Source of the DNA: Spirochaetota bacterium
GTDB taxonomy: Bacteria; Spirochaetota; GWB1-36-13; JAKPDD01
Direction: 5' to 3'
Length of the DNA stretch: 64,000 nt
NCBI GenBank assembly: GCA_029552945.1
Contig: JAKPDD010000032.1
Coordinates: 62,001-126,000, forward strand
Both the position numbers and the translations under genes were made by a program. This document shows positions 10,099-18,441 of this stretch, in pieces. Each line of letters begins with the position of its first letter. Position 1 is the first letter of the stretch. Below the pieces are notes generated by a model. The model was not told where the DNA came from, ran no database searches, and worked only from the letters and a program-made list of their open reading frames with translations.

Positions 10099-10315
10099 GG
10101 AATTTTTCTATTATCTTATTAGTCGCATCAATCAACGTTTTATATAAATTGGTTAGAGCTACATTACCACTTAGTTCAGCAAAATATTTCATACTTTCAA
10201 AATAACTCTTTGTTGATTTTAAGAATCTTTCCTGCCCCTCATTATATAACTCATTAATTTCTTTTAAAGTAGATTCCCATGTTTGAATTATTTTATCAAA
10301 GTTATCTGTATACAT
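10076..10315 (-). CDS. Hypothetical all-helical small protein
   Basis: A 79-residue acidic/basic helical protein beginning MYTDNFDKIIQTWESTL and ending in a Lys-rich tail. It has no signal peptide, membrane segment or cysteine. The amphipathic heptads recall phasin-like or coiled-coil proteins, but the likeness is only in composition. A purine-rich site lies before the ATG. It overlaps the next gene (a small barrel protein), so the two are cotranscribed and probably coupled. Confidence 0.5.
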   Translation of the reverse strand: MYTDNFDKIIQTWESTLKEINELYNEGQERFLKSTKSYFESMKYFAELSGNVALTNLYKTLIDATNKIIEKFLETANKK

Positions 10316-10440
10316 ATTAACCCCCTATTTAATCATAGCTTTTTTAAATAATTAAATAAAAAATTTATAAAAAAAATACTTTTATTTAAAAAATTAGTTA
10401 ATTTAGTTATAATAATTAATTTTAAAAAAGGAGTTATAAA

Positions 10441-11244
10441 ATGAGAAGATTTTTTTCATTACTCTTAATATGTATTATAATGGTAATAGTATCGACTGAC
10501 CTTACTGCAAAAAGAGGTGGGGGTGGGGGCGGATTTTTTGGAAGAAGTAGTGGTAGTTCTGGTTCATTTGGCAGTTCAAGTACTTCATCATGGTCATCAT
10601 CTACTACTCCAAGTTTTATATATATAGGTAGCGGTGCAGGAGGTGGGTCTGTATTAGTTTTTATAATAATTATGGTAATAGCTTTTGGAATTTTAAAAAG
10701 TGCTATAAAAAAGAAACAAAAATCAAGTTTAGTAAACATTCAATTAGGATTCTACCTTAGAAAAGGTGAACTTGTTGAAAAAGTTAAAGCAATTTTAAAA
10801 GGTATGAACCCCGATGATATGAACTCATGCTATATTGCTTTAAGAGAAATAGGTGTTCTAATGTTAAGGAATACAGATCAAATAAGGTGGTACAATTTTG
10901 ATATTAAAACTTTTAGCAGTGACTCTGCACTCGAATCTGAGTTTAATAGACTAACAAACGAAGAAAGAACAAAATATGATGAAGAAGAGTTAGTAAATAT
11001 AAAAGGTGTAAAGAGAGAAAGTCAGGAAAATAAAGAAAATCTTGAAGAAGTGTTTGTAATAAGTATTGTAGCAGGATTATTTACAACATTTAAAAATAGA
11101 GAAAAAACAATTGAAGAAACACTAAAACTATTACAAGAAACATCAAGTATTGCACTCGATAATTTTGGTGGTGTCAGTATTTGGTACAATATAATGGACA
11201 AAGATGATCTTATAACAACGTACCCTGAAATAAGAGTTATATAA
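10441..11244 (+). CDS. DUF1517-family membrane-anchored protein
   Basis: AAAGGAG precedes ATG 10441. The 267-residue protein has a signal peptide or anchor (residues 1-23), a Gly/Ser-rich low-complexity segment at about 24-60 (KRGGGGGGFFGRSSGSSG), a second transmembrane helix near 68-84 and a cytosolic-type domain of about 180 residues containing IALREIGVLMLRN. This order, a Gly/Ser stretch then a membrane helix then an alpha/beta domain, is that of DUF1517 proteins, whose function is unknown. The Gly/Ser-rich reverse strand also gives a Pro-rich open frame, which is not a gene. A terminator follows. Confidence 0.7.
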   Translation: MRRFFSLLLICIIMVIVSTDLTAKRGGGGGGFFGRSSGSSGSFGSSSTSSWSSSTTPSFIYIGSGAGGGSVLVFIIIMVIAFGILKSAIKKKQKSSLVNIQLGFYLRKGELVEKVKAILKGMNPDDMNSCYIALREIGVLMLRNTDQIRWYNFDIKTFSSDSALESEFNRLTNEERTKYDEEELVNIKGVKRESQENKENLEEVFVISIVAGLFTTFKNREKTIEETLKLLQETSSIALDNFGGVSIWYNIMDKDDLITTYPEIRVI

Positions 11245-11256
11245 AAAACACACTAC

Positions 11257-11292
11257 AAAGAGGCCTTTTTAAAAAAATAAAGGCCCCTTTTA
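11257..11292 (+). terminator. Terminator after the DUF1517 gene
   Basis: AAAGAGGCCTTT pairs with AAAGGCCCCTTT across an A/T loop with one mismatch, ending in a short T tract. Confidence 0.7.
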
Positions 11293-11353
11293 TAAAGTTA
11301 AATACAAAAACTATGCTTTAAGTTTTATTTTAATTTTTGTTATATTTATAACT

Positions 11354-12193
11354 ATGGAAAAAAGAGGACCTTTATATTTTACTATTTTATCATTGTTTTT
11401 TTATAATCTCCTATTTTCAAAGATAATAATATCAGATAATCAAATTAGTATAAATGATATTTTTAAAAAACTTAAATCCATAGAAAAAGAGAAAAAAGAT
11501 AATGAATATAAACTTGTTGAGGTCTTTATAGAAGACAAGAAAAAAGAAAATACATTAAATCTTGCTCAAAAAGAAAGTAGAAAAGGCGGGAAAAAAATAG
11601 AAGATAAAGAATATAGCTATTACAATAATGTAAGATTTATTGGAAAAATATCAGAAAATATTGAAAGATATACCAAAGAAGAATCAGAAAAAATTAAAGA
11701 AAGTATTAATGATAAAAATAATAATACAGAGAAAACATCTTCAAAAATGGTTGATATATTGCCTAACTTATATAGACACGAAAAAATAACAATAAATATA
11801 GACACTGAAAATAATATTTCTATTGATGCTGAAAAGTTTGAGCATACCGACTATCTTATAAAGATAGCCAATGATATCTTTTATAAAGTAATAGAGTTCA
11901 TACCAGCATTTCAGATAAGTAAAGGTTTTATATCTTCAGAAGGAGGGATTATATCAGGTTCCATAGGAATATATTTTAAAGATAATACATTTGATATAAT
12001 ATTTATCACGCCTTTTAAGTCGCCTAACATGAATGCTATTATGATAAGAGCATTTTCATATATAAATATACAAAAGGCTCCTGATGACCTTAAATTAAAC
12101 TTTCTTATTTTTTCTCTAAAAGTTTATACATCAAATCTTAAAGTAGAAGGCAGTTTTAAATTTGATTTACATTATAAAGGTAAAAGATATTAA
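11354..12193 (+). CDS. Hypothetical secreted protein, Lys/Glu-rich linker
   Basis: A 279-residue product with an N-terminal hydrophobic leader (YFTILSLFFYNLLFS). A charged, low-complexity region follows (about 45-140) and then a folded C-terminal domain from about 150. The C-terminal part (IPAFQISKGFISSEGGIISGSIGIYFKD) vaguely recalls the TonB C-terminal layout of a strand followed by a glycine-rich strand, but too weakly for a call. There is no clear ribosome-binding site before the ATG. Unrecognised otherwise; likely envelope-located. Confidence 0.5.
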   Translation: MEKRGPLYFTILSLFFYNLLFSKIIISDNQISINDIFKKLKSIEKEKKDNEYKLVEVFIEDKKKENTLNLAQKESRKGGKKIEDKEYSYYNNVRFIGKISENIERYTKEESEKIKESINDKNNNTEKTSSKMVDILPNLYRHEKITINIDTENNISIDAEKFEHTDYLIKIANDIFYKVIEFIPAFQISKGFISSEGGIISGSIGIYFKDNTFDIIFITPFKSPNMNAIMIRAFSYINIQKAPDDLKLNFLIFSLKVYTSNLKVEGSFKFDLHYKGKRY

Positions 12194-12305
12194 AACTTTA
12201 TACTTGACAAAAATACTTATTTTATTTTTCTTTATATTAGTTTTTTAAATTTTTTGCTAAATTGCTTAAATTATATAAAATAATAAAATTAAAGGAGTAA
12301 CGAAA

Positions 12306-12842
12306 ATGAAAAAAATAGCTTATTTTATATTTATAATAAGTTTTTTAGTAAGTTGCGGAAAGTCCTATAAATTAGATGATAAACCTGTAATATTATTAGT
12401 AACAAACCTTGGTGAAATAAAAATTAAGCTTTATAAGAACTCTGCTCCAAAAGCATCTTCTCTATTTATAGATTTTGTTAAAAAAGGAAAATACAATAAT
12501 ACTCAGATAGATGAAGTAATGTTTTTTGAACAATTTATAAATATAGGATTTAATAGTAAAACATTTGATCCAGCAATAAAAGAAGACTTTAATTCAGAAA
12601 TAAATCCAGAAAATAAGAAACTAAGTTATGGTGAATTGTTATTTAATCCCAAAAATGAAGGTTTTGGTGCTTTTTCAATATATACAGGAAAAGAAGATAT
12701 AAAACTTGAGGAACCACAGGTAATATTTGCAAAAGTGGTTGAAGGTAATGATGTAATAACAAAAATAATGGAAGCTAGGGTAGATAATCTTAATAGACCA
12801 CTTGAAAAAATAGAAATAAAAGAAGCAAAAGTAATAGAGTAA
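12306..12842 (+). CDS. Cyclophilin-like peptidyl-prolyl isomerase lipoprotein
   Basis: AAAGGAG precedes the ATG. The signal peptide ends LVSC, making Cys17 the probable lipidated residue. The remaining 160 residues follow the cyclophilin fold: ILLVTNLGEIKIKLY then APKASSLFIDFVKKGKY (family: T..G.i.i.L....AP.tv.NF...v..G.Y) and PQVIFAKVVEGNDVITKI at the end. Cyclophilins isomerise X-Pro bonds. The usual active-site motif FHRVI...FMIQGG is replaced by QIDEVMFFEQFINIGF, so the catalytic Arg is absent. It may be a non-catalytic chaperone in the periplasm. Confidence 0.72.
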   Translation: MKKIAYFIFIISFLVSCGKSYKLDDKPVILLVTNLGEIKIKLYKNSAPKASSLFIDFVKKGKYNNTQIDEVMFFEQFINIGFNSKTFDPAIKEDFNSEINPENKKLSYGELLFNPKNEGFGAFSIYTGKEDIKLEEPQVIFAKVVEGNDVITKIMEARVDNLNRPLEKIEIKEAKVIE

Positions 12843-12854
12843 TAAAAACTAATT

Positions 12855-12891
12855 AAAATAGGATAGTCAAAAAAAGGCTATCCTTATTTTA
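12855..12891. terminator. Bidirectional terminator between convergent genes
   Basis: AGGATAG (12860-12866) pairs with CTATCCT (12878-12884). Flanking AAAAT/ATTTT extends the stem and supplies U tracts in both directions. It lies between the cyclophilin-like gene (+) and the thioesterase gene (-). Confidence 0.75.
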
Positions 12892-12915
12892 ATAAAATTT
12901 TATTTATAAAATTTT

Positions 12916-13281
12916 TTATATTTTCTTCCTATAAACAATCCCATTAAATAATGCTATTAGTGTATTATCTTGAAATATATTTATAGTATATGAACCAATC
13001 TTATCTGTTATAAAATTTTCTTTTGCCTCCCCTATAAGTATCCCATTTTTTACAGGTTTAAAGAACTGTATATTAGCCTCAAGAGCAACAGCCCTTATAT
13101 CAGAATAAGAGTTTGATGCAGCAGCAAAAATAGAATCAGCAAAACTGAATATAGCTCCACCATGACATGTATTATGCAAGTTAAAATGATAATCTTTAAT
13201 TTCCATATGACCCTTAGCATACCCTTCTCTAACTTCAACTATTTTTATACCTAGATGGGAAGTAAAATTGTCAAGAATCAT
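12916..13281 (-). CDS. PaaI-type hotdog thioesterase
   Basis: Start ATG 13281 has GGAGG six bases upstream; an ATG seven codons earlier lacks a site. The 121-residue product is the size of single hotdog-fold acyl-CoA thioesterases. It has the helix motif NTCHGGAIFSFADSIFAAA (family HGG.i..laD.a...A) and strands ANIQFFKPVKNGILIGEA. These enzymes hydrolyse acyl- or aryl-CoA thioesters. There is no linked catabolic operon, so the substrate is unknown. Confidence 0.82.
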   Translation of the reverse strand: MILDNFTSHLGIKIVEVREGYAKGHMEIKDYHFNLHNTCHGGAIFSFADSIFAAASNSYSDIRAVALEANIQFFKPVKNGILIGEAKENFITDKIGSYTINIFQDNTLIALFNGIVYRKKI

Positions 13282-13392
13282 TAAACCCTCCTTTAAACTC
13301 AATCTTTCCTAAAATAATAAAAAAATCTAAAAATATATTATAATTTATTATATTTATATTTCTAAAAAGATAAATTTTTAGGAGATTAATTG

Positions 13393-14514
13393 ATGAAATT
13401 AAATAAGAAAGAAAAAATGATAATTATATTAAGTCTTTTAGGTTTTATACTTTCCGTATTATTATTAATTGTTGATATAAATTTAAAAAACAATATATCA
13501 AATAATATATGTAATATATCAGATTATATAAACTGTGATAAAATAGCAGCCTCCTCATATTCACATATTGGTCCAATACCAATCTCTTTAATAGGAATAA
13601 TTTTTTATCTTTTCATACCTATATACATTATATTCATTAAAAACCATGATATTATAGAAGAAGGTTTTAAAGTACTTGGTATACTCTCTTTAATTGCAGT
13701 AGCATTCTCAATATTTCTATTTTTAATTTCTATTATAAAAATAAAAGCACTTTGTATATTCTGTACTGGAACATATATTGTAAATATAATATTACTAGTA
13801 CTTACATATTCTTATTTAAAGAAAAGTTTACACATTTTTATTAAAGAGAATCTGTTATCATTTATATATGCTGGGGTACTGTCTGTATTAGTATCTTTTA
13901 TAGGATTTCTCCTGGTAAAAAGTATAATTAAAGTTAATGAATCATCCTTAATACAGGAATATAATAATTCAACAATATATTCTGTAAACTCTATATTTTC
14001 CCCATATATAGGGGCAAGTGACCCAAAAATTGTCATAGTTATATATTCAGACCTATTTTGTCCTGCATGTAAAGATCTTATGAATAATATAGAGTTATTG
14101 ATGAAAGACGAAGAAATTAAGAATATACTTAGAGTATATTTTAAACACTACCCAATAGATAAAGAATGTAACCCGCAAATAGGCTATAACCTTCACCCTG
14201 GTAGCTGTACTGCATCCCTAATAGGTTTTGAACTTATGAAAAGAGGATTGTTCTGGGAATATGAGAAAGAAATAAGAGAATTGCCTATAAAAGATGAAGA
14301 AAATGTTATAGATGTTGCTAAGAATTTTATAAAAGACAAAATAGAAATAAAAAAGATCAAAGAAGAAAATTTAAAGTATTTAACTACAAACATACTGGAA
14401 GCAAAAGCACTTGGAATAAATGCAACTCCAACATGGTTTATAAACAATAGAAAGATTGTAGGTGCATTCCCTGCAGAAGAGATAAAAAAGCTTATAAAAT
14501 ATATACTAAATTAA
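13393..14514 (+). CDS. VKOR-DsbA fusion: disulfide-forming membrane enzyme
   Basis: AGGAG eight bases before ATG 13393. Residues 1-175 form a bundle of membrane helices with the vitamin K epoxide reductase pattern: loop cysteines Cys40 and Cys48 (ICNISDYINCDKIAASSYS) and the active pair CIFC at 121-124. Residues about 200-373 form a thioredoxin-fold DsbA-like domain with CPAC at 223-226 and the cis-Pro loop NATPTWF. Such fusions oxidise periplasmic thiols and pass electrons to quinones, replacing the DsbA/DsbB pair. The gene ends five bases before truB and is probably cotranscribed with it. Confidence 0.88.
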   Translation: MKLNKKEKMIIILSLLGFILSVLLLIVDINLKNNISNNICNISDYINCDKIAASSYSHIGPIPISLIGIIFYLFIPIYIIFIKNHDIIEEGFKVLGILSLIAVAFSIFLFLISIIKIKALCIFCTGTYIVNIILLVLTYSYLKKSLHIFIKENLLSFIYAGVLSVLVSFIGFLLVKSIIKVNESSLIQEYNNSTIYSVNSIFSPYIGASDPKIVIVIYSDLFCPACKDLMNNIELLMKDEEIKNILRVYFKHYPIDKECNPQIGYNLHPGSCTASLIGFELMKRGLFWEYEKEIRELPIKDEENVIDVAKNFIKDKIEIKKIKEENLKYLTTNILEAKALGINATPTWFINNRKIVGAFPAEEIKKLIKYILN

Positions 14515-14519
14515 AACCC

Positions 14520-15389
14520 ATGGATGGGATTTTACTTATAGACAAGAATGAAGGGATTAGTTCTTTTGAAACAATAGAAAAAGTTAAACTAAAACTTGGC
14601 TTAAAAAAGATCGGACATGCAGGGACATTAGACCCTTTTGCTACAGGACTACTTATAGCATGTACAGATAGAGCAACTCCTTTAACTCAAATATTTCTAG
14701 AATGTGATAAACTTTATGAAACAGATATTGTATTTGGAGAAAAGAGAGAAACTGATGATATTACTTCAGAGGTTAAAGAAAAATCACCTTATATACCCTC
14801 TTTAGAAGAAGTAGAAACAGCATTAAAAGACTTTATAGGAGAAATATTACAGACCCCTCCAAAATACTCTGCTATAAAAATCAATGGGCAAAGAGCATAT
14901 AAAATAGCAAGAGAAGGTAAAGACCCCATATTAAAACCAAGAAAAGTAACTCTATATTCTGCAAAAATTATAGACTATAAAAAACCTGTATTAAAGTTAC
15001 TGATTCACTGTTCAAGTGGTTTTTATATAAGAAGCCTTGCAAGAGACCTAGGAGAAAAATTAAAAACTTTTGGATATGTCGCAAGTTTAAAAAGAAAAAA
15101 AATTGGAAAATTTGAATTATCAAATGCAAAAAAAATAGAGGAAATAACAATAAATAATATAATAAAAGTTGAAAATGCAACAGACTTTTTACCAGAATAC
15201 AAAATAACTGAAAAAGAAAAAAATTTTTTAATAAAAAACAATAAAATTAATTTGAATGATAAAACAATTAATAATTATCAGAGAGTTTATGATTTAGATA
15301 TCTTTTTAGGAATAATAAATAAAGAAGGAAGTTTTATTTATCGTGATCCTAATTTTTTAGAAAAATTAAAAAAGCAGGGTATTAATTAA
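14520..15389 (+). CDS. truB: tRNA pseudouridine-55 synthase TruB
   Basis: The 289-residue protein starts MDGILLIDKNEGISSFE, the typical TruB opening. The catalytic Asp38 lies in HAGTLDPFATGLL. Further family motifs are QTPPKYSAIKINGQRAY and CSSGFYIRSLARDLGE. It isomerises U55 in the tRNA T loop. It begins five bases after the VKOR-DsbA stop with no strong ribosome-binding site, so coupling is likely. Its last codons lie in the loop of the terminator used by the opposite fab operon. Confidence 0.95.
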   Translation: MDGILLIDKNEGISSFETIEKVKLKLGLKKIGHAGTLDPFATGLLIACTDRATPLTQIFLECDKLYETDIVFGEKRETDDITSEVKEKSPYIPSLEEVETALKDFIGEILQTPPKYSAIKINGQRAYKIAREGKDPILKPRKVTLYSAKIIDYKKPVLKLLIHCSSGFYIRSLARDLGEKLKTFGYVASLKRKKIGKFELSNAKKIEEITINNIIKVENATDFLPEYKITEKEKNFLIKNNKINLNDKTINNYQRVYDLDIFLGIINKEGSFIYRDPNFLEKLKKQGIN

Positions 15390-15399
15390 AAAACCCTGC
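15365..15399 (-). terminator. Terminator of the fab operon, overlapping the truB stop
   Basis: On the minus strand GCAGGGT (15393-15399) pairs with ACCCTGC (15374-15380), followed by TTTTTTAATTTTT. The truB stop codon sits in the loop. The U tract is present only on the minus strand, so it serves the fab operon. Confidence 0.8.
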
Positions 15400-15428
15400 G
15401 TCTTAAAATAGAATAAATATGATTATTA

Positions 15429-16670
15429 CTAATCTGAATATCTTCCAAACACTAAAGAACAGTTATGCCCACCAAAACCAAAACCATTTGATAAAGCATA
15501 CTTTACATCATAATCAATAGCCTTGTTTGGCACATAATCAAGATCACATGCAGGATCCTGTTCATCAAGGTTAATAGTTGGATGGACTTTACCAGTAATA
15601 AGTGTCATTACACATGCAACAGCTTCAGCAGCACCAGCTGCCCCTAAAAGGTGCCCTATCATGGATTTTGTAGAATTAACTTTTAGAGAATAAGCATGCT
15701 TACCAAAAGCCACCTTTATAGCATTTGTTTCTGCAATATCACCCAATTCAGTACTTGTACCATGAGCATTTACGTACTGTATATCCTCTGGTTTAAGCCC
15801 TGCTGATTTTAAAGCAGCTGTCATACATAAAGCAGCACCCTTCCCTTCTGGATGCGGAGCAGTCATATGATAAGCATCAGCACTCATTCCGCCACCCAGT
15901 ATTTCAGCCAATATTTTTGCACCCCTCTTCTTTGCTGATTCCTCTGACTCTATTACAAAAATACCTGCTCCTTCTCCCATTACAAAACCATCCCTATTTT
16001 TATCCCATGGTCTTGATGCTTTAGTAGGTTCATCATTTCTTCTTGAAAGTGCCTGAGCAACTGAGAAACCAGAAATTGCTAAATCCATTATAGCAGCTTC
16101 AGCACCACCAGTTATCATTATATCAACATCACCTCTTTTTATAGCATAATACGCTTCAAGAATTGAGTGATTACTTGTAGCACAGGCAGTAGATATTGAA
16201 AGGTTAGGTCCCATAAAACCATACTTTATAGATATTAACCCAGCTGCCATATCTGTTATTACCATTGGTATAAAAAATGGTGAAACTCTTCCTTTTGTAT
16301 GAAAATTAATAGCATTTTCTTGAAAAGACTGAATCCCACCAATACCTGAACCAACCATTACTCCAACTCTCTCTTTATCAACATTTGATTCTTCAAGACC
16401 TGCCTGTTTTATAGCCTGACTTGCAGCTGCCATAGCATATTGGGAAAATAGGTCCATTCTCCTTATCTCTTTTTTGTCTATATACTCTTCTGGATTAAAG
16501 TTTTTAACTTCTGCTGCTATTTTTACAGATATACCTTTTTCCTCTGGATTAAACTTTGTAATATACCCTACTCCACTCTTTCCATTTATCAAATTTTCCC
16601 AATATTCGTTTATATTATTCCCTAAAGGTGATATTATTCCCATCCCTGTTATAACAACTCTTTTATTCAT
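15429..16670 (-). CDS. fabF: 3-oxoacyl-ACP synthase II FabF
   Basis: The 413-residue condensing enzyme elongates acyl-ACP with malonyl-ACP. The nucleophile Cys163 is in SISTACATSNHS, the first His in YVNAHGTSTELGD and the second in STKSMIGHLLGAAGA. It starts MNKRVVITGMGIISPLG at ATG 16670, with an AGGAGG-type site upstream. It is the last gene of the rpmF-plsX-fabHDG-fabF operon, 24 bases after fabG, leaving no room for acpP between them. Confidence 0.97.
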   Translation of the reverse strand: MNKRVVITGMGIISPLGNNINEYWENLINGKSGVGYITKFNPEEKGISVKIAAEVKNFNPEEYIDKKEIRRMDLFSQYAMAAASQAIKQAGLEESNVDKERVGVMVGSGIGGIQSFQENAINFHTKGRVSPFFIPMVITDMAAGLISIKYGFMGPNLSISTACATSNHSILEAYYAIKRGDVDIMITGGAEAAIMDLAISGFSVAQALSRRNDEPTKASRPWDKNRDGFVMGEGAGIFVIESEESAKKRGAKILAEILGGGMSADAYHMTAPHPEGKGAALCMTAALKSAGLKPEDIQYVNAHGTSTELGDIAETNAIKVAFGKHAYSLKVNSTKSMIGHLLGAAGAAEAVACVMTLITGKVHPTINLDEQDPACDLDYVPNKAIDYDVKYALSNGFGFGGHNCSLVFGRYSD

Positions 16671-16694
16671 TGTATCCTCCTAATCATTTATTAA

Positions 16695-17438
16695 CTAACC
16701 TATCATACCACCATCAACAACTAAAACTTGACTTGTTATATAACTTGCAAGGTCAGATGCAAGGAAAAGTGCTGCATTTGCTACATCTTCTGGTTGGCCA
16801 GCTCTTTTTAATGGTATTGATGCAGCCCAAGCCTCTCTCTCTTTTTCTGGAATTGCTTTAGTCATTTCAGTTTCAATAAATCCTGGGGCAATAGCATTAA
16901 CTCTTATATTTCTTCCTGCATACTCTTTTGCAAGACTCTTTGTCATAGCAATTACGCCACCTTTTGTTGCTGCATAATTAACTTGCCCCGCATTACCTGT
17001 AATACCCACAACAGATGCTATATTTATTATGACTCCAGACTTTGCTTTCATCATATATTTTATAGCATGTTTACTACAATTAAAAACTCCCTTCAAATTA
17101 ACAGCTATTACTTTATCCCACTCATCTTCGCCCATTCTTATTATAAGATTATCTTTTGTTATGCCAGCATTGTTGATAAGAACATCTATTTTACCATATT
17201 TTTCTACTGTTTTATCTATAAGATTTTGAGAATCTTCAAATGAAGAAACATCACATTTTATTCCAAAAGCCTCATATCCTTTGGACTTAAACTCTGCTAC
17301 AGTAGATTGAGTTACCTCATCATTAATATCGCTAATAACAACCTTTGCCCCAGCTTCTGCAAACTTTAAAGCTATTGCTTTACCAATACCCCTTGCAGAA
17401 CCAGTTACCACTACCACTTTATCCTTTAAGTTAATCAT
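16695..17438 (-). CDS. fabG: 3-oxoacyl-ACP reductase FabG
   Basis: A 247-residue short-chain dehydrogenase that reduces 3-oxoacyl-ACP with NADPH. The cofactor motif is TGSARGIGKA (12-21), NNAG lies at 89-92, and the catalytic Ser142, Tyr155 and Lys159 lie in NIASVVGITGNAGQVNYAATK. AGGAGG precedes the start. It is followed by fabF and preceded by fabD in the operon. Confidence 0.95.
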   Translation of the reverse strand: MINLKDKVVVVTGSARGIGKAIALKFAEAGAKVVISDINDEVTQSTVAEFKSKGYEAFGIKCDVSSFEDSQNLIDKTVEKYGKIDVLINNAGITKDNLIIRMGEDEWDKVIAVNLKGVFNCSKHAIKYMMKAKSGVIINIASVVGITGNAGQVNYAATKGGVIAMTKSLAKEYAGRNIRVNAIAPGFIETEMTKAIPEKEREAWAASIPLKRAGQPEDVANAALFLASDLASYITSQVLVVDGGMIG

Positions 17439-17491
17439 TTTAAATTCCTCCTAATTTCATAATTTTATTCAAAAATTTATAATAAAAAATT

Positions 17492-18397
17492 TTATAACTT
17501 AAAACTATTTAAAGATGCAATGTCTGAAATATTAAAAACAGTTACATCTTTATTAATTTTTTTAATGAGCCCTGTTAAGACTTTACCAGGCCCAACCTCT
17601 ATAAAAGTCGTAAAACCATCCTTAATCATATTATTTATTGTTTGAGTCCATCTGACAGAACTATATATTTGTTTTTCTAATAATTCTCTTTCTTCCCCAT
17701 CTTTTACCGGAAGAGCATTTACATTGGAATATAAAGATATATCTGATTTATTAAAATTAACCAAATTAAGAGCTTCTCTAAATTTTTTTGCTGCATCTTT
17801 CATTAATGGTGAGTGGAAAGCACCACTTACACTAAGAGGTATTGCTCTGCCACCCTTCTCTTTTATTTTTTCAATAACTTCATCCATTTGTTTTTTATCA
17901 CCAGAAATTACAATTTGCCCTGGGCAATTATAGTTTGCAGGAACAACCTTATCATAATTACTACAAATTTTCTCAACTTCCTCATCATCAATTCTCATAA
18001 CAGCAGCCATTCCACCTTTACCTGGTTCAACTTCACTCATAAGATGCCCTCTTTCTTTAACAAGTTTAATACCATCTTCAAAACTTAATCTACCTGATGC
18101 AATATATGCTGAGTATTCACCAAGGGAGTGTCCTGCAACACCTTCAAATTTTAAATCAACTTTTTCTTTTAAAAGATAAAAAAGTGCTATTGACAATGTA
18201 ACTATTGCAGGTTGTGCATTTCTTGTATCTGTAAGTTTTTCTTCAGGCCCATTAAACATTAAAGACTTTATATCAAAACCTAAAATTTCATTACTTCTAT
18301 CTATTATTTGTTTGGCTGTGGCTATTTCATAAATATCTTTTCCCATTCCAACATATTGAGAACCTTGGCCAGGGAAAACAAGAGCAATTTTATTCAT
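17492..18397 (-). CDS. fabD: Malonyl-CoA-ACP transacylase FabD
   Basis: The 301-residue enzyme moves malonate from CoA to ACP. It has the opening VFPGQGSQYVGMG, the nucleophile Ser91 in VAGHSLGEYSAY, the substrate-binding Arg in KERGHLM and the catalytic His in SGAFHSPLM. Length and order are standard. It lies 44 bases after fabH and 53 bases before fabG. Confidence 0.95.
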   Translation of the reverse strand: MNKIALVFPGQGSQYVGMGKDIYEIATAKQIIDRSNEILGFDIKSLMFNGPEEKLTDTRNAQPAIVTLSIALFYLLKEKVDLKFEGVAGHSLGEYSAYIASGRLSFEDGIKLVKERGHLMSEVEPGKGGMAAVMRIDDEEVEKICSNYDKVVPANYNCPGQIVISGDKKQMDEVIEKIKEKGGRAIPLSVSGAFHSPLMKDAAKKFREALNLVNFNKSDISLYSNVNALPVKDGEERELLEKQIYSSVRWTQTINNMIKDGFTTFIEVGPGKVLTGLIKKINKDVTVFNISDIASLNSFKL

Positions 18398-18441
18398 TTT
18401 AAACTCTCCTTAAAATTTTAATTTTATTTTTAGAGATTTTA

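Noticed and set aside
10434-10739. Proline-rich open frame on the minus strand
   Set aside because: It is the antisense of the Gly/Ser-rich stretch of the DUF1517 gene and has no start site or homology.
11354-12193. TonB C-terminal domain in the Lys/Glu-rich secreted protein
   Set aside because: Only a vague strand pattern; the key Pro and spacing of TonB domains are missing.
12204-12238. TTGACA followed by TATATT before the cyclophilin-like gene
   Set aside because: The spacing is 23 bases, too long for a standard sigma-70 promoter.
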